Shown here piece by piece: positions 14,745 through 21,370 of a stretch of DNA of 24,048 bases. This DNA comes from a virus, in the IMG/VR virus record IMGVR_UViG_3300044629_000391, positions 1 to 24,048 of that record, one strand, 5' to 3'. The notes under the pieces were generated by a model. It searched no databases. It had not been told where the DNA came from and was given only the letters and a program-made list of their open reading frames with translations. The position numbers and the translations under genes are program-made. Position 1 is the first letter of the stretch. The number at the start of each line of letters is the position of its first letter.

Positions 14745-16412
14745 TCAACCGATGAAGTTAATTGCCACAATTCCACTAGATACAGACACAGTCGAATCAA
14801 GACGTTTTAAGCTAACCCGAGTACCGGCAGGGATTGAGTGTTCAATCGTCTGGTCGGAACCTGGACCCATTACAAGCTGAAGCACCTCAGAAAGAGCCGC
14901 TCCAGTGTAAACTCCGATAAAAGCTCCAGTCGTATCGAGGAGCTGAAGTTTCTTTACCGCCGCAGCAGTTGAAACAACCACAGCAATTGGTGAACCCGAA
15001 CTTCCTGGAATGGTGTTGCCTGGTAGCGAAGTATCCAAGATGCCAACATCAAGAAGATCGACCACCGACAAGGTATTGACGTCAACCTTACCAATAGTGT
15101 TGGTCCCGCTTGGCAGTGCAGCTACAATGTCGACCTGGACTTCAGTACCGGAGACACATCCAGCCAAGGAGCTAGTGTCAGCCTCTACAGACGCAAGAGT
15201 AGACTCGGTAGCAGCGCCAGCAGGAAGCGCGGAAGTCACTACGTCAACCTGAAGCTCATTGCCGCTGATAGCGTTGTCAATCAGCTCGACAGCCGTCTTA
15301 ATAGCCGCAAGCGTGGTTTCGGTAGCGACAGCGTTTCCAGCTCCATCCGTCACTTTAATGGCGGTCTGGTCGCTTGCGATGACAACCGGCAAGCTGTTTG
15401 CCATCGTGTCTTGGCCAAGAACCGCAGCATCAAGGCCAGCAAGGGTGGACTCGGTCGTGAGGGCGCCCGATGGGGTGACTTTTACGTCGACATAGCCGCC
15501 GCCACCGCCGGTCGTCTCACCGTGAATGATCGTGTTAGTTACAAGACCCTTATCGGTGCCTTGCAGGTTAGTCGAAAGAAGAACCACGTCCGCGACATCG
15601 CCAGCGCTGTCAACAATCTGACTCTTTTGAGTGCCGTCAGTTTGAGCGGCAGCAGTCGCCAAGGTGCTTACAGTGGCCTCTGTGGCCAGTGTTGAAACAG
15701 TCGCTTCAGTCGCAAGGGTTGATACTGTTGCCTCAGTCGCAAGCGTGGCAACCGTGGCTTCCGTCGCCAAGGTGCTGACAGTAGCCTCTGTAGCTAAGGT
15801 AGATACCGTGGCTTCGGTAGCAAGGGTGGCAACAGTAGCTTCAGTAGCCAGGGTGGCGAGCGTCGTCTCGGTGGCTGCATCAGGCGGGAGATCGACCACT
15901 CGGGTATTGATCACGCCTACCGCATCAGTGCTGATGACATGGACCTGACTTCCTGAGTAATCATATCCGGCAATAACCTTCTGCACTGCCGGAAGAGGAT
16001 CTCCGGAAGCAGCAGTCGCCTGCTCTACCGAAGTCGTCTGAAGCACGCCTCCGCTATCCACAAGCGGATACTTATGCCGGTAGCAGGCTACCAGATCGAG
16101 CGTAGCCGGAGCAGCAGGCAGAGTCTCTGCAAGGGTGATGGTCTGCCCGTCTACGTCCCAAACCTTAACTTCCTGAGAGGTATTAACAATCAGGAGCACG
16201 TCACCTTTAAGGACAGCGTGACCGACGGGTGCGATTATCTGTTCTGCGGTAGTTCCAGCCTGGCATGGGATGTTGCCATCGACTAGGTAGACAAATTGGT
16301 GAGCTACGACCGAAGAGCCATATTGCAGCTCTCTGACAGGCTCAATAGTCTGAAACTGAGCCGATAGACGGTCGTCCTTTTCCTGCGTGCTGTAACCCCG
16401 CGGCGTACTCAT
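14745..16412 (-). CDS. Fibre-like structural protein with eight tandem nonapeptide repeats
   Basis: A 555-residue protein. Residues 1-170 form a beta-rich N-terminal part. Residues 180-251 are eight tandem nonapeptides: one ATETTLATL and seven ATEATV(A/S)TL. Downstream, single TE(S/T)TL units recur (TTESTLAGLDAA, ATETTLAAIKTAVEL, ATESTLASVEADTSSL) between short beta segments. The C-terminal 100 residues have VKKLQLLDTTGAFIGVYTG and HSIPAGTRVSLKRLD, probably a beta-sandwich tip. The regular helical repeats suggest a trimeric shaft. GAGGTG lies upstream of ATG 16412, and the start overlaps the endonuclease stop as ATGA. Assignment as a fibre is inferred from repeats and location. Confidence 0.6.
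   Translation of the reverse strand: MSTPRGYSTQEKDDRLSAQFQTIEPVRELQYGSSVVAHQFVYLVDGNIPCQAGTTAEQIIAPVGHAVLKGDVLLIVNTSQEVKVWDVDGQTITLAETLPAAPATLDLVACYRHKYPLVDSGGVLQTTSVEQATAASGDPLPAVQKVIAGYDYSGSQVHVISTDAVGVINTRVVDLPPDAATETTLATLATEATVATLATEATVSTLATEATVSTLATEATVATLATEATVSTLATEATVSTLATEATVSTLATAAAQTDGTQKSQIVDSAGDVADVVLLSTNLQGTDKGLVTNTIIHGETTGGGGGYVDVKVTPSGALTTESTLAGLDAAVLGQDTMANSLPVVIASDQTAIKVTDGAGNAVATETTLAAIKTAVELIDNAISGNELQVDVVTSALPAGAATESTLASVEADTSSLAGCVSGTEVQVDIVAALPSGTNTIGKVDVNTLSVVDLLDVGILDTSLPGNTIPGSSGSPIAVVVSTAAAVKKLQLLDTTGAFIGVYTGAALSEVLQLVMGPGSDQTIEHSIPAGTRVSLKRLDSTVSVSSGIVAINFIG
15660..15875 (-). repeat. Eight 27-bp tandem repeats encoding ATEATV(A/S)TL
   Basis: Eight 27-base units with no spacers, all in frame within the fibre-like gene (residues 180-251). 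The peptide is nearly invariant but codons differ widely: serine is written as AGC, TCA and TCT in different copies, and Ala, Thr and Val codons also vary. Unit 4 and unit 8 are the closest pair (3 differences in 27 bases). The A/S pattern (A, A, S, S, A, S, S, S) hints at a higher-order three-unit duplication. Confidence 0.9.
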
Positions 16413-16894
16413 AATGACACCTCATTCAAAAGCGCAAATTCACCAAAAATTTCTTTGGCCCATTCGTTGTATTGAATGGCTGCGCCGATTTCAGATTTAA
16501 ACATTTTTGATTTTCTAAGGCCAATAGGCTTTGAAATAATAGTTGCCACCCATCTATTTCGAGACGGCTGCCATCTGACGCCTTTATATTTGCTTGTAAA
16601 ATCACCTTTTGGCTTCTGCCTATTCGCAAGATTTTGCGATCTGGTGGCCAGCCTTAAATTTTCTTTGGTGTTGTCTAATTTATTTCTGTTCTTGTGATCT
16701 ATGTCCAAAGAGTCGTTTTTCATTATTTCTTTGTGCAAATAGATCATTTTTTGTTTCCCGTTGTCTTTTTTTCCCCAACGAAAAACATAACCATTCCACT
16801 TTAAAAACCAGCTATAATTAGCGGCCCAAATGTACTCTTCGGCGTCAACTAATGCCGTTTTTTTGCCGCCACATATTTTTAGCTCTGCGCTCAT
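16409..16894 (-). CDS. Free-standing HNH homing endonuclease with AP2 DNA-binding domain
   Basis: A 161-residue protein. An HNH nuclease core spans about residues 50-92: YLHKEIM with H54, LDIDHKNRNKLDN with the D65/H67 pair and N69, then ENLRLATRSQNLANR. A C-terminal AP2 domain follows (about 101-157: SKYKGVRWQPSRNRWVATI, then FKSEIGAAIQYNEWAKEIFG). HNH-AP2 proteins are mobile endonucleases that cut a recipient phage DNA and spread by recombination. It interrupts a run of fibre genes and is visibly more AT-rich than its neighbours, which supports separate acquisition. A GGGAGGGAG ribosome site precedes ATG 16894. Both domains look intact. Confidence 0.9.
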   Translation of the reverse strand: MSAELKICGGKKTALVDAEEYIWAANYSWFLKWNGYVFRWGKKDNGKQKMIYLHKEIMKNDSLDIDHKNRNKLDNTKENLRLATRSQNLANRQKPKGDFTSKYKGVRWQPSRNRWVATIISKPIGLRKSKMFKSEIGAAIQYNEWAKEIFGEFALLNEVSL

Positions 16895-16940
16895 TCTGTC
16901 TCCCTCCCCCTACTCGTGTGGGATCTTCGTGGTTATTTTT

Positions 16941-16968
16941 AGTGTAGTGGAAACCGTAATTAGTTCAA
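16941..16968 (-). promoter_or_regulatory. Weak sigma70-like promoter candidate before the homing endonuclease
   Basis: On the minus strand TTGAAC (16963-16968) and TACACT (16941-16946) are separated by 16 bases, each matching 4 of 6 bases of the -35 and -10 consensus. The -35 element overlaps the last codons of the spike gene. The endonuclease start lies about 40 bases beyond a likely +1. This is suggestive only, since a match this weak occurs by chance. Confidence 0.22.
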
Positions 16969-18171
16969 GGCTTCCACGATCATATTTAGCTCGGTAACGA
17001 GCAGGTTGTTAGCGTTAGATCCGTTGGCAATAAACAGCTCAAGAAAGTCATTTGTCGTCAGTTCCACGATAGCCTGGGAGTAGAAGTTTTCGTTTCGGCC
17101 CGTGGCGCTTGTCGTCGCCTGAGATTCTGACTCTGCGATGGTCTTACCGTTCTTGGCAGCCCTGACCAGAATAATAGTATTGTTGGTTGTAATTGCTTGC
17201 GCAGAGCAGGAGGCTGTCACCCGGAAAGATCGAGTGATGCCGCCGGTATAGGTCAGCCGGTTATTAGTATGATTGAACTTCTGGTTAACTGAGCTTGCCG
17301 TGGTGGTCCCTAAGATTTTCTCGAAAACCCCTGTGGTCGCGATCGTGTTTTGGGTCGTGTTGTTGGTGAAGTAGCACTGTCCGATTTCAGCCGAGTTTCC
17401 GATGCCCTTACAGTTGGTGAATAGAGCCTTATTGTCATTAAACTGCACGCCTGCTGTGTAGGTTGCTCCACCCGAGAAGTTACAAGTGTCGAGGATATAG
17501 CCCTCGACAGGTATGACAGCAGAAGTGCTGACGTTGATCGCGGTAGCCCCACCGAAGGCGACGAAAGAGCTATAAGTAACCCTGATCCGCCTGGTAATCG
17601 TGAGAGTTGAGGGGAAGTTGAGCGTCGTCTGAGCAGCTACGCCCGAGAACAGGCACTGAACGAAGCCAACAGTGCCGATCGTTCCGTTGAAGGTCATGCC
17701 CGAGCTGTTCAGTAATGCGCAGTCTGACATGATGAAGTTTGAGTAGTTCTGGACCGTACCTACTCCTGAACCGCCACCAGAGGAGTTGCAGTCAAGAAAG
17801 TTTACGCCAAACCAATCGAGCGCAGCCGTGGGCGTACCAGAGCCATTAAGGTCTAGCGCCGTTCCGTGAGTAATGGTCAGGTTCCGCATCGGGAGACTGT
17901 ACTGCGAGGTAATCAGCGCAGTCGCAGCCGCTAAACCTGTGGACTTTAGTACACAGTTTTCTGAGCTTCCACCGATGATAGTCGTGTTCTGGCCGCAAAC
18001 AATGCGAGCGCCTAAAAGATCTACCGTCGCCGTGATGAAATAGGTCTGGTTGTCTAGAAGCGTAATAACGCCCGATACCGCTTCGGGAAAGTCTTCGACC
18101 TTATCGATAAACTCGATCTTGGTAGACTCTAGGAAGTTATTGTAACGCGCGTATTGCTCAAGAAAACCCAT
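16960..18171 (-). CDS. Beta-helix tail spike with C-terminal jelly-roll domain
   Basis: A 403-residue protein. The N-terminus (NFLESTKIEFIDKVEDFPEA) leads into repeated short strands typical of a right-handed beta-helix (TYFITATVDLLGARIVCG, CVLKSTG, MRNLTITHG, FLDCNSSGGG, FIMSDCALLNSSG, FVQCLFSG, LDTCNFSGG, LFTNCKG). The last 100 residues (RSFRVTASCSAQAI, IILVRAAKNGKTIAES, NDFLELFIANGSN, VTELNMIVEAL) look like a jelly-roll trimer domain seen in many phage and virus fibres. Spikes of this type bind or cleave surface polysaccharide, but I see no clear catalytic residues. The ribosome site is poor; a GC-rich hairpin lies just upstream of ATG 18171. Confidence 0.7.
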   Translation of the reverse strand: MGFLEQYARYNNFLESTKIEFIDKVEDFPEAVSGVITLLDNQTYFITATVDLLGARIVCGQNTTIIGGSSENCVLKSTGLAAATALITSQYSLPMRNLTITHGTALDLNGSGTPTAALDWFGVNFLDCNSSGGGSGVGTVQNYSNFIMSDCALLNSSGMTFNGTIGTVGFVQCLFSGVAAQTTLNFPSTLTITRRIRVTYSSFVAFGGATAINVSTSAVIPVEGYILDTCNFSGGATYTAGVQFNDNKALFTNCKGIGNSAEIGQCYFTNNTTQNTIATTGVFEKILGTTTASSVNQKFNHTNNRLTYTGGITRSFRVTASCSAQAITTNNTIILVRAAKNGKTIAESESQATTSATGRNENFYSQAIVELTTNDFLELFIANGSNANNLLVTELNMIVEALN

Positions 18172-18179
18172 GCGGCAAA

Positions 18180-18203
18180 CCGGGGAGGATTGCTCCCCCC
18201 CGG
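18180..18203 (-). promoter_or_regulatory. GC-rich hairpin in the gap before the spike gene
   Basis: In the 44-base gap a perfect 6-bp stem (GGGGAG/CTCCCC, 5-base loop) is extended by flanking CCGG bases. It ends about 8 bases upstream of the spike ATG, and its G-rich arm is the only Shine-Dalgarno-like sequence nearby. It lacks a T-run on the minus strand, so a terminator is unlikely. A translational or RNA-processing role is possible but unproven. Confidence 0.3.
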
Positions 18204-18215
18204 CCTCATTTCAGA

Positions 18216-19127
18216 TTAGACGATTGCGACTTTAGCGTACTTCACGCGAACCACGTCACCGGCAGACAGCTTCTCCTGTCCGACAGTGATCAGCGATCCA
18301 GCGAACGTGATTCGAGTCACGCTGCTAACCGTAGACAAGGTGTAGTCGTCGGTCGAATGGATTGCCAAACGATCGACAAAAGCGTTGATCGAGGCGGCAA
18401 TCGCAAGGTTTGCGAGGTCAATGTACCCGTTGGTGATGTCGCCTGCCGAGAGGACAAACTTCTCCTGGACGAACTCAACCGACGCACCTTCGAGAGCGGT
18501 GATCGCAGACTCAGCAGTGCCAAGATCCGTATCAAGCTGCACGAGAGCAGCCTGGACTTCAGTAGCTCCACGGACTGCGGTAGGCAGGTTAATGTCGTCC
18601 GACTCAAGAACAACCGTTCCAGTTTGCCCGTTAACAGTGTCAACGTCCGAACCAGACTCAATTTCAACCCATGCAGAACCGTCGTAGATGTACGTCTTGG
18701 GAAGGCCAGCGCCTGCATCCAAGACTTTAGCAACATCACCCTCTTCGATGCCCGTCAGAGCATCGCGAGCGGCGATGTCAGCCACCACGAAAACGTCGGT
18801 AATGGCGATAGCAGGAACCTGAGAAGACTCCAGCTTGCCGTTAACGTCGAGGGTCGCGATCCCAGACGGCTGTCCGAGAACGTCGGTGACGCCCTCGTCG
18901 AAGAAGCCTTTCGTAATCACGTCTGCGTCATCGGAGACAACAGCGACAGAAGCGTCCATGCGAGGGCGCTTAAGGAGCTTAAGGACATCAGATCCGTCCA
19001 GCTCCAGAAGCTCGACGTTTGCGCTGTCAGCAGCGTTACGAGCTTTAAGCGCACCGCTGTTCAAGAGCAGGATTTTGGACTCGTCGACTGCATCATCTTT
19101 AATAAACTTCTTTTGAATTTGAGACAT
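18216..19127 (-). CDS. Fibre-like structural protein with collar-type and C-terminal beta domains
   Basis: A 303-residue protein. The first 100 residues have repeated Ala/Leu/Asp-rich short segments (SGALKARNAADSANVELLEL, ADVITKGFFDEGV). Residues 110-160 hold ITDVFVVADIAARDALTGIE and KTYIYDGSAWVEIESG, a module common in phage fibres. Next comes DTVNGQTGTVVLESDDINL (about 163-181), another fibre hallmark, then a short coiled coil. The C-terminal domain (about 217-300) matches both halves of the next gene's product (DYTLSTVSSVTRITFAGSL, LSAGDVVRVKYAKV). An AGGGGGT site precedes ATG 19127. It is probably attached to the capsid or tail; binding partner unknown. Confidence 0.65.
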   Translation of the reverse strand: MSQIQKKFIKDDAVDESKILLLNSGALKARNAADSANVELLELDGSDVLKLLKRPRMDASVAVVSDDADVITKGFFDEGVTDVLGQPSGIATLDVNGKLESSQVPAIAITDVFVVADIAARDALTGIEEGDVAKVLDAGAGLPKTYIYDGSAWVEIESGSDVDTVNGQTGTVVLESDDINLPTAVRGATEVQAALVQLDTDLGTAESAITALEGASVEFVQEKFVLSAGDITNGYIDLANLAIAASINAFVDRLAIHSTDDYTLSTVSSVTRITFAGSLITVGQEKLSAGDVVRVKYAKVAIV

Positions 19128-19142
19128 TAGTACCCCCTAGGT

Positions 19143-19736
19143 TTACACGTTCACGGCATAGATTATATGAATTATATCGCCAGCTTCCAGAGGAGAAAGT
19201 CCACTTACGGCGAGTGATCCGGCAAAATGCACCCTAGTTGACCCACCCACGTTTTCTAAAGTGTAATGAAGCCCCTCTGTGAACGATAGCCCTGAGCAAA
19301 TAAATTTTTCCGACAGGTCGATAACCACTTCCGGAATATCAAAGTATTGGTTGACAATATCAATCGGAGATAGAGTCACGGTTTCTTTTCTAAACTCCAC
19401 TGTGGGTACTATTGGGTTAACGGCATAATTGATTAGCACCTTGTCTCCAGAGACGATCTCAGAGACCCCACCAGTGGCCAGTTCACCTATTAGATTAATC
19501 CTGTGAACGCCGGAAACCTCGGATATCGTGAAGTCCAATCCCTCGATCTGGACTACTCCATCCACCTGAAATGAAAGCGAGTTTTCCACGGGAGCATCTA
19601 ACAGCTCCAGGTATCCAGATAGTTCCTCGGTAAGCGTTACCGTCCTAGGCTCCTTGGTGAAGTTGATGCTTCCAAAGTCGCCAGAGACATTAACCTCTCG
19701 AAGGGTTCCATTTGGATCAATGCGTAGGACTTTCAT
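19143..19736 (-). CDS. Structural protein made of two copies of a beta domain
   Basis: A 197-residue protein. After a short N-terminal strand (MKVLRIDPNGTLREVNVSGD) it consists of two similar domains, residues about 30-106 and 115-197. Each has an opening T(V)TL, a central GL(D/H)(F/Y)T(I/L) segment, an R(I/V) strand leading to GEL/GSL, and an ending SGDKVLINYAV or AGDIIHIIYAV. The same domain closes the product of the following gene. No family name is assigned. ATGA overlap with the upstream stop suggests coupling. A role as fibre base or capsid-surface protein is inferred from the neighbourhood. Confidence 0.6.
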   Translation of the reverse strand: MKVLRIDPNGTLREVNVSGDFGSINFTKEPRTVTLTEELSGYLELLDAPVENSLSFQVDGVVQIEGLDFTISEVSGVHRINLIGELATGGVSEIVSGDKVLINYAVNPIVPTVEFRKETVTLSPIDIVNQYFDIPEVVIDLSEKFICSGLSFTEGLHYTLENVGGSTRVHFAGSLAVSGLSPLEAGDIIHIIYAVNV

Positions 19737-20134
19737 AGCCGCACTATTCTTGATCCTTTCAGTACAATCAATCTCGTGTCATCAAAAGGCTGACCGAGCT
19801 TCAGGACCACTGTCCCGCTTGCTATAGGCGCCAAAACCGTAATTGCACCCGGTACAGTCTCGCTCAGGTAATACTCAGCAGCGGTGTCGAGACCGGAAAA
19901 GATCGACGCGCTCACCCCGTTAATCCTGACCGTGCAGGTAGCGTCTAGGTTCACCTGCTCCACAAGCCCGAGCACGTTTGAGTTTTCGAAGGTGTCAGCC
20001 AAAGCCTTGACTGCTATTCCAGCATCCATCCTCACAAAATCACCGACCATAACCGTAGGATCACAAGGAACCCCGGTCAGGATTGCGTTGGCGGAGTTTC
20101 CCGCTGGATTAAATGCACTGGTTAAAAGGCTCAA
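19733..20134 (-). CDS. Small beta-rich virion protein, decoration-like (TTG start)
   Basis: A 133-residue protein starting at TTG 20134, with GAGGAG 5 bases upstream and a TTGA overlap with the previous stop. The sequence contains PCDPTVMVGDFVRMD, VLGLVEQV, EYYLSETVPGAITVLAPIA and RLIVLKGSRIVRL. The YYLS.T.PG.(I/L)T....... G.VV..LG pattern is shared by small phage proteins of DUF2190-like or surface-decoration type. This assignment is tentative. It lies among several small beta proteins after the capsid gene. Confidence 0.5.
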   Translation of the reverse strand: MSLLTSAFNPAGNSANAILTGVPCDPTVMVGDFVRMDAGIAVKALADTFENSNVLGLVEQVNLDATCTVRINGVSASIFSGLDTAAEYYLSETVPGAITVLAPIASGTVVLKLGQPFDDTRLIVLKGSRIVRL

Positions 20135-20559
20135 GCCAGCTCCTCAACGTAGGCCGTGCCGGTAACAGTGGGAGCTTCCATTCTTCCGTAGAGGGTTAAC
20201 CCATCTCCCAGAAGAATCTCCCTGTGGCCTCCGTCGAGTAGACGAAATCCTAAGTTTGCTGCGGCGGTGTTAGAATAATTTAAAAGAATGACCCCCCCGT
20301 TATTGCTCTGATTCTGAACAATAACGACGCGGCGATCAGTGAGCTTCACAGTTGGGAGTGCTCGCCATTGGTTATTTAATAACGTAACCCTAGACGAGCT
20401 AGCCCCACCTTCTAAACCCTTAATGTAAACATCTCCGTCGATCTCATTAAGCACGACCGTATCAGCAGCCACCTTATTACCAGGAATGGAAGTGCCAGTC
20501 TGGACTTCCGCCTGAGATGGAGAAGCTGTTTTTGTCGGATATAGATCGACCTTAGCCAT
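20131..20559 (-). CDS. Small beta-rich virion-module protein
   Basis: A 142-residue protein with an extended N-terminus (PTKTASPSQAEVQTGTSIPG) and a beta-rich body: DGDVYIKGLEGG, LTDRRVVIVQNQSNNGGVIL, LGFRLLDGGHREILLGDGL, LYGRMEAPTVTGTAYVEELA. The R.V.VQN.S...I.L.........L..GG..E..LG pattern is familiar from minor phage structural proteins, but I cannot name a family. ATG 20559 overlaps the upstream stop as TAATG. Capsid or fibre-base association is inferred. Confidence 0.5.
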   Translation of the reverse strand: MAKVDLYPTKTASPSQAEVQTGTSIPGNKVAADTVVLNEIDGDVYIKGLEGGASSSRVTLLNNQWRALPTVKLTDRRVVIVQNQSNNGGVILLNYSNTAAANLGFRLLDGGHREILLGDGLTLYGRMEAPTVTGTAYVEELA

Positions 20560-20912
20560 TACTTCCTCTTATCGTAATAGACTACAAAGTCAGCGGTAGC
20601 CGTCTGCGCGCCACCCGTAAGTGCCCACCGCATCCGAATCTTGCCCAAGATAGGGCTAGTCGTAGATGCGATCATAGCTCCAGTGGTTGTCAAAGAACCG
20701 CCCCCCGGCTTCGCAAGCTGCACGACGTCGAACCAGGTCGTTCCGTCTGGAGAGTGCTGAAGAAAGGCGTCAAAAGTAGTAAACCCAGCAGCGGAGCAGA
20801 CCACTGAACCGATTACATCCATCACGTAAGCTTCCAAGCTAACTGGAGTCGTCTGTCCAGATGCTCCAGAAATTGCCCCGCTCTGCAATACAAGTCTTTG
20901 CACGCTTGCCAT
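20559..20912 (-). CDS. Small beta-sandwich-like virion protein
   Basis: A 117-residue protein with VSLEAYVMDVIGSVVCSAAG, DAFLQHSPDGTTWFDVVQL and ILGKIRMRWALTGGAQTATA. The LQ.SPDG..W.DV......G followed by G.IR....LTGG..TATA strand pattern is a common small phage beta-sandwich type, often near capsid genes. It starts only 18 bases after the 3' end of the tRNA-like gene, with GGGGGT as ribosome site. Exact role unknown; decoration or minor structural protein is likely. Confidence 0.55.
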   Translation of the reverse strand: MASVQRLVLQSGAISGASGQTTPVSLEAYVMDVIGSVVCSAAGFTTFDAFLQHSPDGTTWFDVVQLAKPGGGSLTTTGAMIASTTSPILGKIRMRWALTGGAQTATADFVVYYDKRK

Positions 20913-20929
20913 TTTAAACCCCCGTTAGG

Positions 20930-21007
20930 CGGCCCGGAGAGGATTCGAACCTCTGACCCGCTTTAAGTGCCGCGCTTAAAGCTACTCTACCCCTGAGCTA
21001 CCGGGCC
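20930..21007 (-). tRNA. tRNA-like gene with abnormal 8-bp anticodon stem (isotype undetermined)
   Basis: On the minus strand a 7-bp acceptor (GGCCCGG/CCGGGCC), D arm (GCTC-AGGGGTA-GAGT), 5-base variable loop (GGGTC) and perfect T arm (AGAGG-TTCGAAT-CCTCT) are all canonical. The anticodon arm (20960-20982) is 23 bases instead of 17: GCTTTAAG-CGCGGCA-CTTAAAGC, an 8-bp perfect stem with a 7-base loop. The loop has G, not U, at position 33; read literally the anticodon would be CGG (Pro). Discriminator is G, followed by CCT rather than encoded CCA. It lies 9 bases after the decoration gene stop, inside the late transcription unit. It may be a non-decoding tRNA-like RNA or a degenerate tRNA. Confidence 0.7.
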
Positions 21008-21016
21008 TGACTAGCC

Positions 21017-21346
21017 TTAGTATTCGTCAGCAGCGTCAAAACCTTGAACGATCAAGTGAAGCTCCACGTCAAGCGCAGAGGCTGCAAGATCAAAGGCCTT
21101 CACAGTGACAGCCGTTGCGCTGGCAGAATCAACCAAGGCGACTCCGATAGCAGCTCCGCCAACCGTAGCCGATACAACTGGAACGCGGGCAAATGGCTGG
21201 GCGAAAGTAACGGTATAGTCTCCAGTTCCGTTCACGGTCAGGACGCCATCAAGGGCACCGACCAAGAGCGAAGACGTGGAAACGCCATCGACTTTAAAGT
21301 GAAGCTGTCTAGGGAGACGCTGAGGGGACTTAATAGAACGAAGCAT
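21017..21346 (-). CDS. Small decoration-like protein next to the capsid gene
   Basis: A 109-residue protein with LPRQLHFKVDG, then GVLTVNGTGDYTVTFAQPFA, RVPVVSATVGG and an ending strand VELHLIVQGFD. The NGTGDYT(V/I)TF..PFAR.PVV.AT pattern recurs in small phage structural proteins encoded beside capsid genes. It is the first gene after the capsid terminator, with GGAGG 4 bases before ATG 21346. Capsid-surface decoration or minor structural role is likely but unproven. No signal peptide or membrane segment is seen. Confidence 0.6.
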   Translation of the reverse strand: MLRSIKSPQRLPRQLHFKVDGVSTSSLLVGALDGVLTVNGTGDYTVTFAQPFARVPVVSATVGGAAIGVALVDSASATAVTVKAFDLAASALDVELHLIVQGFDAADEY

Positions 21347-21370
21347 AAAACCTCCGGTTAAACTCGGGTT

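Noticed and set aside
15660-15875. CRISPR-like array
   Set aside because: The 27-base units are directly tandem with no spacers, differ from each other in base sequence and keep an open reading frame; no cas genes are nearby.
15664-15948. Plus-strand open frame with repeated VASVA/TVASVA peptides
   Set aside because: This is the reverse-strand reading of the 27-base repeats in the fibre-like gene and has no independent support.
18180-18203. Rho-independent terminator between fibre genes
   Set aside because: The hairpin is followed by GGTTTGCCGC on the minus strand, with no run of T residues; on the plus strand there is no gene that would need it.
11683-19127. Diversity-generating retroelement acting on the fibre genes
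   Set aside because: No reverse transcriptase gene and no template/variable repeat pair with adenine-biased differences was seen in the window.
18357-19130. Long plus-strand open frame (257 residues) opposite the collar-module fibre gene
   Set aside because: It lies wholly antisense to a gene with recognisable fibre motifs and a good ribosome site; its product is low in recognisable motifs and rich in Arg/Ser, typical of an antisense shadow.
20960-20982. Ordinary tRNA reading with a Leu(UAA)-type anticodon inside CTTAAAG
   Set aside because: A loop CTTAAAG would look normal, but flanking bases cannot form a 5-bp stem in that register; only the 8-bp GCTTTAAG/CTTAAAGC pairing works.
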